Assembly (NCBI GenBank): GCA_030427485.1
Contig: JAUICG010000003.1
Coordinates: 62,001-126,000, forward strand
Direction of reading: 5' to 3'
Origin: Gammaproteobacteria bacterium
GTDB taxonomy: Bacteria > Pseudomonadota > Gammaproteobacteria > Pseudomonadales > Halieaceae
DNA length: 64,000 bases
Made by a program: the position numbers and the translations under genes. A model generated the notes under the pieces. It saw only the letters and a program-made list of their open reading frames with translations, made no database searches and was not told the origin of the DNA. Positions within the stretch are counted from its first letter, which is position 1. The number at the start of each line of letters is the position of its first letter. Positions 29,128-38,165 of the stretch are shown here, piece by piece.

Positions 29128-30567
29128 ATGGACATTCGCAGCAAGGTCATGTCGGCATTGCGCTGGAGCGCGGCGGCCCGCTTTCTGGGGCAGGCGGTGT
29201 CCTGGGGCATTACCATCATGGTTATCCGCCTGCTCTCCCCGGGCGACTACGGCCTGATGGCAATGGCCATGGTGGTGGTGTCGTTTCTGGTGTTGCTCAA
29301 CACCGTCGGACTGGACGCGGTACTGGTTCAGGAGAAAGACCTCGACGAACAGGCGACGAGGCAGATATTCGGCGTGGTGATTGTCGTCAACACGCTTTTT
29401 TTCGCCCTGCTGTTCTTCGGCGCCGGGACAGTGGCGGCGTTTTATGGCGAACCGGCCCTTATCCCCGTTTTGCAGGTACTGTCCTTCCAGTTCCTGCTGC
29501 TGATTTTCGAGACGCTGCCGCAGTCCCGGTTGGAGCGGGACATCGAGTTCGCCCAGCGCTCGATAGTGGATTTCGCAACGCTGGTGATCGGCAGCCTGGT
29601 CACCCTGCTGATGGCCCTGATCGGGTTCGGCGTATGGGCGCTGATCTGGGGCATGCTGGCCACCAACGCCACGCGTGTGATCGGTCTAAACCTGATTGCG
29701 CGAAACCTGTTGTGGCCCAGTTTCGCATTGCGCGGTATGCGTAAGCACTTCGCGTTTGGCGGTTTTGTAACCACGGACAGGGGACTGTGGTTTCTCTTCA
29801 GCGAGTCGGACAAGTTTATCGGCGGGAAATTGCTGGGCAACCAGTTGCTGGGGTATTACGCCGTTGCCAGCCAGTTGGCGTCCCTGCCTATCCATAAGAT
29901 CAGCGGCCTGCTGAACTCGGTGGCGTTCCCCGCATTCTCCCACGCCCATGCGCATACCGATATGCACACTGTGCAGGGCTATCTGCTGAAAGCGACACGC
30001 ATACTGGGCATAGCCGCCTTCCCGGTATTTTTTGGCATCAGTTGCACGGCGGAGCCGCTGATAGCCTGTCTGCTGGGCGAGAAATGGCTGCCGGCGGCAC
30101 CGCTGTTGCAGCTGCTGGCAATCGTCATGCCGTTTCGACTGATGAGCAATATATTTCCGCCACTGCTGTGGGGTGTGGGCAGTCCCGCGACCAGCGCGTC
30201 CAACTTCCTGATTGCGGCGATCCTTATGCCGGTGGCGTTCTATTTCGGCGCGCGTTGGGGCCCTGTCGGCCTCGCTTATGCCTGGCTTTGCATGTACCCG
30301 CTGGTTTTTCTGATCACCGCGGTTCGCGCCTGTGACAGGGTGGGGCTGAAGCCTGCCGGGTATGTCCTGCAACTTGTCCGTCCCGTCGCCGCCGGGATGA
30401 TAATGTATGCCACAGTGTATTTTTTCCGGGGTGTTGTGTATGGGGCTCCCGGTGATTGGTTATATTTGCTGCAATTAGTGGCTGTGGGCGTCTGCGCCTA
30501 CGCCGTTGCGATATTGCTGATCGATCGCAATGGTATGGTGGAGACACTGCAGTTGATTCGCAGCTAG
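29128..30567 (+). CDS. polysaccharide flippase-type membrane protein (MOP superfamily)
   Basis: The 479-residue integral membrane protein has about 12-14 hydrophobic helices. Near the N-terminus it has the WzxC/lipopolysaccharide-exporter pattern: VMSALRWSAAARFLGQAVSWGITIMVIRLLSPGDYGLMAMA. LLGNQLLGYYAVASQLA and a GEKWLPAAPLLQLLA segment follow in the second half. Such proteins move lipid-linked oligosaccharides across the inner membrane. The ATG at 29128 was chosen because the helix pattern begins directly after it; the ribosome site is weak. No glycosyltransferases lie beside it, so the saccharide cannot be named. The next gene is 49 bases on. Confidence 0.9.
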   Translation: MDIRSKVMSALRWSAAARFLGQAVSWGITIMVIRLLSPGDYGLMAMAMVVVSFLVLLNTVGLDAVLVQEKDLDEQATRQIFGVVIVVNTLFFALLFFGAGTVAAFYGEPALIPVLQVLSFQFLLLIFETLPQSRLERDIEFAQRSIVDFATLVIGSLVTLLMALIGFGVWALIWGMLATNATRVIGLNLIARNLLWPSFALRGMRKHFAFGGFVTTDRGLWFLFSESDKFIGGKLLGNQLLGYYAVASQLASLPIHKISGLLNSVAFPAFSHAHAHTDMHTVQGYLLKATRILGIAAFPVFFGISCTAEPLIACLLGEKWLPAAPLLQLLAIVMPFRLMSNIFPPLLWGVGSPATSASNFLIAAILMPVAFYFGARWGPVGLAYAWLCMYPLVFLITAVRACDRVGLKPAGYVLQLVRPVAAGMIMYATVYFFRGVVYGAPGDWLYLLQLVAVGVCAYAVAILLIDRNGMVETLQLIRS

Positions 30568-30616
30568 GGACGACGGCCTGGCAGCGTCGCGAGAGCGTTT
30601 GGAGACTCGATTCCGT

Positions 30617-32224
30617 ATGAACATCCTGGACATAGCCGATCCTGGCGAACGTCATCTTGGCCGCGCTATCCAGTTGCAGGCACAACAACACGGCGCCAAA
30701 CCGTACCTGCTGTTTTCAGAGGAAGTGTACACGTTTGCCGAGGTCAATCAGCGGGTCAATGAATTGGCCGCGGGTTTGTCCGGCCTGGGCCTGAAACCCG
30801 GGGAACGCCTGGCTTTTTTCATGAGCAGCGCACCGGAGGTGATCTTCCTGGTGTTGGCCGCCAACAAGCTGGGTGCGGTTTGGGTGCCGGTGAATACCGA
30901 TTACAAGGGTGCGTGGCTGACCGATACGATCAACCGCAGCCGGCCCACGGTAGTGGTGACGGATACGGCGCACGCCGCGCGGCTGCGGGAGGTGCGGGAT
31001 TCCCTGTCCGTACCGACGCTGGTCATTCACGGCGCACATGAGTCCATTCCCGGGGCGGTGAGTCTCGAATCTCTGTATTGCGAGGGAGCCGGGGAGCCCG
31101 ACATGTCCGGTCTGCACGCCGGGGATACCTGTTCGGTGTTGTGGACCTCCGGCACCACAGGCAAGGCCAAGGGCGTCATGCAGAGCCACAATGTCTGGTT
31201 CAATGCCGCCCTGGCGGCCAATGAGGCCTGCCAGTATGGTATCGCCACGGACGATATCATTTTTACCGTACTGCCCATGTACAACTCGGCAGTGTGGGTC
31301 ACTGCCGTTTTCCGCGCTTTGTTTGCCGGAGTCCCGCTCGCTATTGATCCCACTTTTTCGGTCAGCACGTTTTGGCAGCGGGTCGATTTCTACAGGGCTA
31401 CGCAGTGTTTTACGCTGGGGGCGATGCACATGTTCCTGTGGGATGCGCCTGCGCGTGAAGACGATGCAACACACAGCCTGCGCAAGCTGATGGCTATTCC
31501 CATGCCCCCGACGGTGGCAGGACCGTTTTGTGAGCGGTTCAACCTGGAACTGGTGCCGCAGGGCCTGGGGCAAAGTGAAGCCATGCGCCTCGTTGCACCG
31601 GTGTCGGGGCGAACCCAGCCGCCCGGAAGCTGCGGCAGTGTGGTCCCCGGAATCGAGGCCCGGCTGGTCGGCGATGACGGGGTGGATGTCGCTACGGGGG
31701 AAGCTGGAGAGCTCTGGGTGAAGCCCCTGCAGCCCCATTTCATCTTTAACGGTTACTTCGATGATCCGGAGGCAACCGCCGCCGCCTTTGAGGGGCCGTG
31801 GTACAAAACGGGCGACATGCTCAAACGCAATGAAGACGGTTTCTACTTTTTCTCCGATCGCAAGAAAGACGCGGTGCGCTACAAGGGACGCAATATATCC
31901 ACCTTTGAAGTGGAACTTGCAGCGCGCAGGCACCCGTCCATTGCCGATTGTGCCGCGTTTGGAATAACGAGTGAAGAGCTCGCATCCGAACAGGAGATCA
32001 TGCTGGATGTGGTCCTCAAGCCCGGAGAGACCCTGGAGCCAATTGAACTGGCGCAGTTCATCAACGCCAACGCCCCCTACTTCTTCGTACCGCGCTATAT
32101 CCAGTTCGTGGAATCCCTGCCCTATACTCCGACCAATAAAGTCCAGAAGTTTCGCCTGCGTGAACGCGGTGTCACGGCGACCACCTGGGATGCCCGTGTC
32201 GCGGGATTCAAGGCGCAACGGTAG
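30617..32224 (+). CDS. acyl-CoA synthetase/AMP-dependent ligase
   Basis: Adenylate-forming enzyme of 535 residues that activates a carboxylic acid through an acyl-AMP and usually transfers it to CoA. It has the A3 phosphate-binding motif TSGTTGKAKGVM near residue 176, LGQSEAMRL in the A5 region near 320, YKTGDMLKR (A7), and RKKDAVRYKGRNIS (A8). The A10 lysine is in PTNKVQKFRLRE near 510. The overall pattern is closest to the CaiC-like ligases for carnitine-type or short polar acids, but the substrate is not evident. The ATG at 30617 follows the flippase gene by 49 bases and is probably in its operon. Confidence 0.9.
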   Translation: MNILDIADPGERHLGRAIQLQAQQHGAKPYLLFSEEVYTFAEVNQRVNELAAGLSGLGLKPGERLAFFMSSAPEVIFLVLAANKLGAVWVPVNTDYKGAWLTDTINRSRPTVVVTDTAHAARLREVRDSLSVPTLVIHGAHESIPGAVSLESLYCEGAGEPDMSGLHAGDTCSVLWTSGTTGKAKGVMQSHNVWFNAALAANEACQYGIATDDIIFTVLPMYNSAVWVTAVFRALFAGVPLAIDPTFSVSTFWQRVDFYRATQCFTLGAMHMFLWDAPAREDDATHSLRKLMAIPMPPTVAGPFCERFNLELVPQGLGQSEAMRLVAPVSGRTQPPGSCGSVVPGIEARLVGDDGVDVATGEAGELWVKPLQPHFIFNGYFDDPEATAAAFEGPWYKTGDMLKRNEDGFYFFSDRKKDAVRYKGRNISTFEVELAARRHPSIADCAAFGITSEELASEQEIMLDVVLKPGETLEPIELAQFINANAPYFFVPRYIQFVESLPYTPTNKVQKFRLRERGVTATTWDARVAGFKAQR

Positions 32225-32432
32225 TAGGGCCGCTCGCTACCGCTTTACCCCACAGTTTCATTCCGTCGCGACGAGTACCGGCACCCGGTCAGCACACAGT
32301 GCGAGTGAATTCACACTCTGTCCCTGCCGCCTTTCCTGTAACAGCGGTCTGATGTATGTTTGTTCCCGATAAGTGCTCCAGGCTGCGCTGGCGTTCCGGG
32401 GCAGACTATGTTTGATCCAACAGGTACAGGCC

Positions 32433-35189
32433 ATGTTTCGAATCCTTCCGGCATTGATCACCGTGTTCGCCCTCGCTGCCTGTGGCGGCAGTGAATCCAC
32501 GGAGGAGTATATCCAGCGAGCCTCCGATGCGATGGCTGAGTCCGAGTATCCCGCGGCCACCATCGAATTGAAGAATGCACTGCTGCAGGACCCGAATTCC
32601 GCCCAGGCCAGATGGCTGCTCGGCAAGGTATACCTCGACACCGGCGACGTCCTCTCCGCCAGCAAGGAATTACAGCAGGCGCTGGACCTCGGATGGCCAC
32701 CCGACGATATACAGCCCGCCAGGGCCCGGGCGCTGCTTGCGCAGGATGAATTCGAGGCGGTCCGCGAAATGACCGCAGGCGGCATGACCCCTGACGCCCA
32801 GGCCAGCCTGTTCGGCCTGCAGGCACAGGCGGCACTGGCCCTTGGTGATGATGCGGCGGCAGAAGCACTGATAGACAGTGCGCTGGAACTGAAGCCCGGG
32901 GACGTTGAGGTGCTGATAGCCAAAGCGCGTTTGCTGGATGCCAGGGAGGATTCCAAAGGTGCGCTGGAGGTGGTTGAGCAGGTGATCGCACTTGATCCGG
33001 AGCGCGGCAGCAGCTGGAGTTTGAAGGCCGATATCCTGGCGAGAGAACAGGATTACAAGGCGGCGCTGGTGGCGTACAACAAGGCAGTCAGGTTCAAGCG
33101 GGATAACGCCGGTGATCTTTTCAAGCGGGGAATGTTGAAGATCCAAATGGGCGATTTTGAAGCCGCGCAAAAGGACGCCAGGGCGCTGATGTCGAGGAAA
33201 GCCAAACACCCGGGATCAAATTATATTCAGGGCCTGCTGCATTATGAGGCCGGCAACTACGATGATGCGATCGCTTCACTCTCGATCACTGAGCCCGCTT
33301 TCAAGCAGTATCCCCTGTCAGTGTACTTCCTGGCCAGCGCGAATCTGCTCAAGGGGAATATGGACCTGGCGACAAACCAGGCCGAGCGTTTTTATAGCCT
33401 TAGCCCGGGCAGTCCGCAGGCGCGCAAGCTGCTGGCCGTTATTCGCATGGAACAGGGTGACTATGCGAGTGTCCAGCAACTGTTGCAGCCGGTAATCGAT
33501 AGTAATCCGGAGGATGTCGAGGCGCTCAATCTGGCGAGCAACGCGTTCCTGAAAGAGGGGAAAACCAGTGAAGCCATCGCGCTGCTGTCCAGGGTGGCCG
33601 AATTGCAGCCTGATTCGGCCGAAGCCAAGGTGCGACTCGGCGCAGGCCTGCTGATGGGCGGGGAGGGCGACGCCGGGGTACAGCCGATCCAGGCCGCTCT
33701 GGAAATCGATCCGGACACACCCATGGCCGAAATCCTGCTGGTCCTGAACCACATTCAGAACAAGGATTTCCCCGCGGCTATCAAGAGCGCGGAGGCCTAC
33801 CAGCGCAACAATCCCGACAGTACCGCGCCCTACAACCTGCTCGGCAGGGTTTACCAGGAAGCGGGCAAGCCGGCACAGGCGCGCAAGGCTTTCCAGGACG
33901 CCCTAGTAGTGGATGGTACTGACCCGAGCGCGAACTATTACCTCGCCCGGATGGCACTCGAAAGTGACGACTCCGCGACGGCCCGCAAGCATTTCGAAAC
34001 GATACTGCGGGTGCAGACCGAGGCGCCCGAGGTGCACCTGCAGCTGGCGGCGCTGGACGGCCGGGAAGGCAGGGATGAGGCGATGCTCGGTCATCTGGAG
34101 CGTGCCATGGCGGCGGCGCCGACGGCACTGCAGCCGCGGTTGCTACTTGCGCGCTACTACCTCGACCACGGCAAGCCAGATCAGGTTGCACCGCTGTTTA
34201 CCGAATTGCTGGCACAACAGCAGAAACTGCCGGAGGTTCTGCAGTTGCAGGCACTGGCGCAATTGGCAACCGGGGATGCAAGCGGCGCGCAGTTCACGCT
34301 CGAGCAACTCCTGGAAGCCAGTGAGGACAGCGCGAAGATTCGCCACCTGATGGCGCTGGCAGCGGCGCAGAGCGGCGACACCGAGCGAACGATGGAGCAA
34401 CTTCGGCTCTCCCTGGCCCTGGACGAGGACTACGTGCCCTCACGACTCGCCCTGGCCAAACTCCTGCTGGCCACCGGAGACGTGGCAGCGTTGGATCAAC
34501 AGTTGGAAAAGCTGGTGGTACTGGCGCCCGGGAATCCCGAGGTGATGCTGTTGCAGGCCGCGGCCACGCAGCGGCGGGGAGACATCGCCGAGGCCAGGAA
34601 ACTGGCGGAAAAAGCTTTCAATATGGCACCGTCAAGCGATGCCCTGATTGCCCTGGCTGCCTACGAAGAGGCCCTGGGGCAGCGCAGCGAAGCCCTCGAG
34701 CGCCTTTCCGCCTGGCTTGAGAAGGCACCGGATGATATCGCCGTTCGTCTGGCTTACGCCAGCACCCTGATGTCCGACGGGCAGGTACCGCAGTCCACCA
34801 CGCAATACGCGATAATCCTCCAGGCTGCGCCGGGAAACCTCACAGCATTGAATAATCAGGCCTGGATTCTCCGGGAGAAGGAACCTGCCCAGGCACTGGA
34901 ATACGCGCGAAAGGCCGCGGCCATTGCACCGGATTCCGCAGCGGTACTGGATACACTGGCCATCGTCGAATACATCAATGCAGAGTACGAGCAGGCGCAA
35001 CGCAATATCCTGCGTGCGCTGAAGGCGTCTCCGGACGATCCCTCGATCCGCTATCACAGCGCAATGATTGCCGTTGCCAACAAGGACAGGACGACTGCCC
35101 GCTCCACGCTGAAAAAGTTGCTCGCCGCAAACAGGGAGTTCCCTGAACGCGCTGAAGCACAAGCGCTGCTCACCACACTGGAGGATTGA
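32433..35189 (+). CDS. prsT: PEP-CTERM system TPR-repeat lipoprotein PrsT
   Basis: This 918-residue lipoprotein has an N-terminal signal with lipobox LAAC (MFRILPALITVFALAACGGS). About two dozen tetratricopeptide repeats follow to the C-terminus (for example ATIELKNALLQDPNSAQARWLLGKVYLDTG and similar). Length and layout match PrsT, found with exosortase/PEP-CTERM and exopolysaccharide loci. The ATG at 32433 was chosen because it directly precedes the signal peptide; the frame is open for 60 bases more. No exosortase (xrtA), prsK or prsR lies in the window. The next gene encodes a candidate PEP-CTERM substrate, which supports the assignment. Confidence 0.88.
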   Translation: MFRILPALITVFALAACGGSESTEEYIQRASDAMAESEYPAATIELKNALLQDPNSAQARWLLGKVYLDTGDVLSASKELQQALDLGWPPDDIQPARARALLAQDEFEAVREMTAGGMTPDAQASLFGLQAQAALALGDDAAAEALIDSALELKPGDVEVLIAKARLLDAREDSKGALEVVEQVIALDPERGSSWSLKADILAREQDYKAALVAYNKAVRFKRDNAGDLFKRGMLKIQMGDFEAAQKDARALMSRKAKHPGSNYIQGLLHYEAGNYDDAIASLSITEPAFKQYPLSVYFLASANLLKGNMDLATNQAERFYSLSPGSPQARKLLAVIRMEQGDYASVQQLLQPVIDSNPEDVEALNLASNAFLKEGKTSEAIALLSRVAELQPDSAEAKVRLGAGLLMGGEGDAGVQPIQAALEIDPDTPMAEILLVLNHIQNKDFPAAIKSAEAYQRNNPDSTAPYNLLGRVYQEAGKPAQARKAFQDALVVDGTDPSANYYLARMALESDDSATARKHFETILRVQTEAPEVHLQLAALDGREGRDEAMLGHLERAMAAAPTALQPRLLLARYYLDHGKPDQVAPLFTELLAQQQKLPEVLQLQALAQLATGDASGAQFTLEQLLEASEDSAKIRHLMALAAAQSGDTERTMEQLRLSLALDEDYVPSRLALAKLLLATGDVAALDQQLEKLVVLAPGNPEVMLLQAAATQRRGDIAEARKLAEKAFNMAPSSDALIALAAYEEALGQRSEALERLSAWLEKAPDDIAVRLAYASTLMSDGQVPQSTTQYAIILQAAPGNLTALNNQAWILREKEPAQALEYARKAAAIAPDSAAVLDTLAIVEYINAEYEQAQRNILRALKASPDDPSIRYHSAMIAVANKDRTTARSTLKKLLAANREFPERAEAQALLTTLED

Positions 35190-35352
35190 TTGCCGCGGCA
35201 CAGGTGTCAGGAATTTTTACGTTTCACCAGTGCTTTTCACTCCCCCCGAGGCACGCGTTTTCATAAGTGCCGGGAACTAGGGGAGTTACCGGGAAATGGC
35301 TTGATAATTGCTGCATTTGCGGGTTAATCACAACACCTTCAGGAGTGCGATT

Positions 35353-35937
35353 ATGAAAAACAGGCTGGTTTTCATCTTTTCGCTGGGGTTGTTGCTCGCG
35401 CCGCTGGGCGCGCAGGCGCTGCCCATGGTGTTCACCGCGTCGCTGGATGGCCTCTCCGAAGTGCCTCCCAATGCGTCGCCGGGTGACGGCGGTGTGACGG
35501 TGACGGTCGATGATGTGCTCAAGACCATGCGCGTGCAAGCCTCGTTTATGTCCCTGATAGGTGCCGCGACCGCAGCGCACATCCACTGCTGTGCACCACC
35601 CGGGGTAAACACGGGTGTTGCCTCCGGCCTGACCGGTTTTCCCGTTGCCGTGACATCCGGGGTCTATGACATGTCATTTGACATGACCATGGCCAGCAGC
35701 TATTTCGCCTCCTTTATTACCGCCAACGGCGGTACCCCGGATTCGGCGTTTAGTGCTCTGCTTGCCGGCATGAATGCGGGGAATGCCTATGTCAACGTGC
35801 ACACCACCTTCGTCCCTGCCGGCGAGGTGCGGGGCAACCTGCAGCGCCGCGCCGATGTACCTGTCCCCGGAAGTAGTCTCCTGCTAATACTGGGGTTGGC
35901 TGCACTGGGATTGCGCAGGCAATTCGCACCCGCCTGA
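35353..35937 (+). CDS. CHRD-domain exported protein with PEP-CTERM-like tail
   Basis: A 194-residue exported protein. It has a signal peptide ending near AQA (LGAQALPM), then a CHRD domain with repeated strand motifs (FTASLDGLSEVPPNASPGDGG, AAHIHC, GEVRGNLQ). The C-terminus is VPVPGSSLLLILGLAALGLRR, the PEP-CTERM layout of a proline motif, hydrophobic helix and basic end, with VPVPG in place of VPEP. Such tails are cut by exosortase for surface attachment. The ATG at 35353 has AGGAG seven bases upstream. It follows prsT by 163 bases, which hold an imperfect hairpin (35250-35287) but no clear terminator. TTGATA at 35301 could serve as a -35 box. Confidence 0.85.
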   Translation: MKNRLVFIFSLGLLLAPLGAQALPMVFTASLDGLSEVPPNASPGDGGVTVTVDDVLKTMRVQASFMSLIGAATAAHIHCCAPPGVNTGVASGLTGFPVAVTSGVYDMSFDMTMASSYFASFITANGGTPDSAFSALLAGMNAGNAYVNVHTTFVPAGEVRGNLQRRADVPVPGSSLLLILGLAALGLRRQFAPA

Positions 35938-36252
35938 ACCGGCGGTTTGCAGGATTCAGTTATCGCTACAGGCTGTTCCCGGGGCCCGTCGCCCTGATTG
36001 CCCGTGAAGCGGACCGTTTCATGCGGGCTCGTTTCGGGAGCAGCTTTCTTGCGAGGGGTGAATCACGTACTCCCGCCTGAATGGAAGTCTATCTATTAAT
36101 ACCAGTATGCGCTTGTTGATCGACTGCAAGCCATAGACGTTTGCGTCTGGCATTATGCAATCTGGCGTCAAGACTGTCGGTGATGAAAAGATGACATTGC
36201 AAGCGTGTGGGCAATACCCGTTACTTCGCACTTTATTGGTCGGGGTGTGAAC
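35938..36252. other. 315-base gap, no gene recognised
   Basis: Between the CHRD and SDR genes no open frame with protein-like features was found on either strand. One small hairpin is present: AGACG-TTTG-CGTCT at 36135-36148, flanked by GCC and GGC with two bulged bases, without a T-run. The plus-strand promoter for the following pair of genes is expected here, but no convincing -35/-10 pair was identified. Confidence 0.4.
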
Positions 36253-37020
36253 GTGGCCGTAGAGGGCGGGGTATATATCATCACCGGCGGTTCCAGGGGC
36301 TTTGGGCTCGCAATTGCCAGAAATCTGGTGGAGAACGGCGCCCGGGTAGGCCTGATCGGTCGTACGCAATCCGGGTTGGACCAGGCCATCGCCGAGTTCG
36401 GCGCCGGACAGGCGATGGGGGTCGTGGCGGATGTGGGTAGCCGCGCAGAGATCAAGGTCGCGTTCGAGGCTATCAGGGCGCAGTTTGGGCGTCTCGACGG
36501 CGTGGTTAACAATGCCGGGATGGCCAGGCCCAACGCCATCGAAAACCTCGTCGAAGAGGAGGTGCTGCTGCAAGTCCAGACCAATTTCCTCGGTACGGTC
36601 TTCTGCTCGCAGCTTGCCATCCCGCTATTGCGAGGCGGGGAGAACCCCCGCATTGTCAATATTTCCTCCGCCAGCGCATGGCACTATGACGAGATGAGCC
36701 ACCTGTCTATCTACGCCGCCACCAAGGCGGCGGTGGAGCGCTTTACCCGGGATTTGCGGCTCGAGGTGCAGGCGGACGGTATCGGCGTAACCTGTATCCG
36801 GCCCGGGGGCGCATGGACCAGTTTCGCCGACGGCTGGGACGCCACGGCTTTCGAATCCGCACTGGGGGCCTGGAAAGACGCGGGTAACTACATGGATACC
36901 GGCATGGATGTCGCGCAAATCGGTGAGGCCGTGCGCTACACCCTGTCGCAACCGCGCGGCGTTGCGGTCGATCTGCTGGAGATCCGACCCAATACCCTGA
37001 CGTCCAAACCAATCCTTTGA
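36253..37020 (+). CDS. short-chain dehydrogenase/reductase
   Basis: SDR with TGGSRGFG at about residues 11-18, NNAG near 87-90, NISSASAW and the catalytic YAATK near 156-160. The C-terminus (GVAVDLLEIRPN) is typical of the classical clan. The start is ambiguous: GTG at 36253 gives 255 residues with only eight residues before the first strand and GGGG seven bases upstream, so I prefer it. GTG at 36247 and a longer frame from 36205 are possible. The next gene, an NTF2-like protein, starts 14 bases after the stop and is probably in the same operon, suggesting one pathway. Confidence 0.9.
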   Translation: MAVEGGVYIITGGSRGFGLAIARNLVENGARVGLIGRTQSGLDQAIAEFGAGQAMGVVADVGSRAEIKVAFEAIRAQFGRLDGVVNNAGMARPNAIENLVEEEVLLQVQTNFLGTVFCSQLAIPLLRGGENPRIVNISSASAWHYDEMSHLSIYAATKAAVERFTRDLRLEVQADGIGVTCIRPGGAWTSFADGWDATAFESALGAWKDAGNYMDTGMDVAQIGEAVRYTLSQPRGVAVDLLEIRPNTLTSKPIL

Positions 37021-37034
37021 CCGGGAGACAGGCA

Positions 37035-37562
37035 GTGAAAACATTGAGCGATACTATCCTGCGGGCAGCCGCCGACAAGTTGATTTCCGCGCACCAGGAG
37101 GCATCACGCAGTAATGACTGGATATTTTTCGTGGATGAAATCTACGCCCGGAACTGTATCTACACCTGCCAATACGCGGGCGTCATGGACGTCACCGCCC
37201 GTGGTATCGATGAGATCAAGGCAACGCACTACGGCCGCGACATGAACGTCGGCTGGGAGGGCTGGACGTTCCCGTACATGGGCGTGTACACCGGTGCCGG
37301 GAATACGCTGATCACGCACTGGATGAACCGGGGCCCCGGCACCCGCGCTGATGGCAGTTACTTCGAATCCCCGGGAGTTTCCTTCCTTACGCTGGATGGC
37401 GAAGCCCGGATCTGTCGCCAGTTTGACATGTTCGATCTGGCACACCAGATGAAGTTGTGCGATGAACTCGAGGATGCCGGCCTGTTGTCGCCCCAGCTCA
37501 AGGAGGAGTGGGTGATACCGATGAAAGAAAAGCTTGACGCCCAACTCGCCCGTAATCGCTAG
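37035..37562 (+). CDS. SnoaL/NTF2-like protein paired with the SDR
   Basis: The 175-residue product has the NTF2-like pattern: helices at the start (ILRAAADKLISAHQEASRSNDWIFFVDEIYARNC), then strands with tryptophan and glycine clusters (EGWTFPYMGVYTGAGNTLITHW, GVSFLTLDGEARICRQFDMFD). The start is the GTG at 37035 with GGGAG seven bases upstream. Frames beginning further upstream overlap the SDR and have no ribosome site. NTF2-like proteins next to SDRs often act on the same metabolite as dehydratases or isomerases. No catalytic dyad can be assigned, so only the fold call is made. Confidence 0.75.
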   Translation: MKTLSDTILRAAADKLISAHQEASRSNDWIFFVDEIYARNCIYTCQYAGVMDVTARGIDEIKATHYGRDMNVGWEGWTFPYMGVYTGAGNTLITHWMNRGPGTRADGSYFESPGVSFLTLDGEARICRQFDMFDLAHQMKLCDELEDAGLLSPQLKEEWVIPMKEKLDAQLARNR

Positions 37563-37738
37563 CGCGGCGTTTGCGGCTGCGGCGAGTACGCGCGCCGCCA
37601 CTCGCGGGTCAGCAGGCCAGCGCCCAGCCTGCCCCACCTTTCTCCTGGACGACCAGCGCCGCCCAATTCCCTTGTCGGCATACAGTGTCTATGATGCGTG
37701 CTGGCCGGTGCGCCATCTGTCAACAACGAGAGGGGATT

Positions 37739-38143
37739 ATGAGCAAGAAGCGATTACGCTGCGCAGGCCGCGTCCTGGTGGCCTGCGTCCTTTTCAGCCT
37801 GCAGGTAGTGGTGCTGGCCGCGGACGAAAACCGGCAATACAATGTCCGCGCGTTCAGCAAGGTGGAGAGTTGCTACGCGCTCAACCGTGCGGTGAACAGC
37901 GCCAAAGAAGAGGATGACTGGAGCGCGCTGTACGGCTTTTCACTGTATACCATGGGATACCTGACAGCTATCAACAGACTGGCCCATGATACCTACGATA
38001 TCGGTGGCCGGAAGAACACCAAGACCCTGATGGTATGGCTGGAACAGTACTGTGCAGAAAATCCCGACGACAGTTATGATAGGGCGCTTCACCACCTGAT
38101 AGCGGAGATATATCCCCATCGAACTGCCGTGGCCCCGCAATAG
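37739..38143 (+). CDS. small exported protein (HdeA/Rap1a-like pattern)
   Basis: A 134-residue protein with a signal peptide (MSKKRLRCAGRVLVACVLFSLQVVVLAADE; cleavage likely near LAA). The mature part is about 105 residues with two cysteines, SCYALNRAV and WLEQYCAENPDDS. A glycine-rich amphipathic stretch (YGFSLYTMGYLTAINRL) lies between them. Two cysteines at this spacing with a YCAENP segment resemble small periplasmic immunity or acid-stress proteins such as Rap1a/HdeA, but that is only a resemblance. The ATG at 37739 has GAGAGGGG just upstream. Exported location is confident; function is not. Confidence 0.65.
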   Translation: MSKKRLRCAGRVLVACVLFSLQVVVLAADENRQYNVRAFSKVESCYALNRAVNSAKEEDDWSALYGFSLYTMGYLTAINRLAHDTYDIGGRKNTKTLMVWLEQYCAENPDDSYDRALHHLIAEIYPHRTAVAPQ

Positions 38144-38165
38144 GTCTGATGCACCAGTCGGTGGC

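Noticed and set aside
30716..32218. 500-codon minus-strand frame
   Set aside because: Antisense to the acyl-CoA ligase with its intact motifs; composition is typical of a shadow frame.
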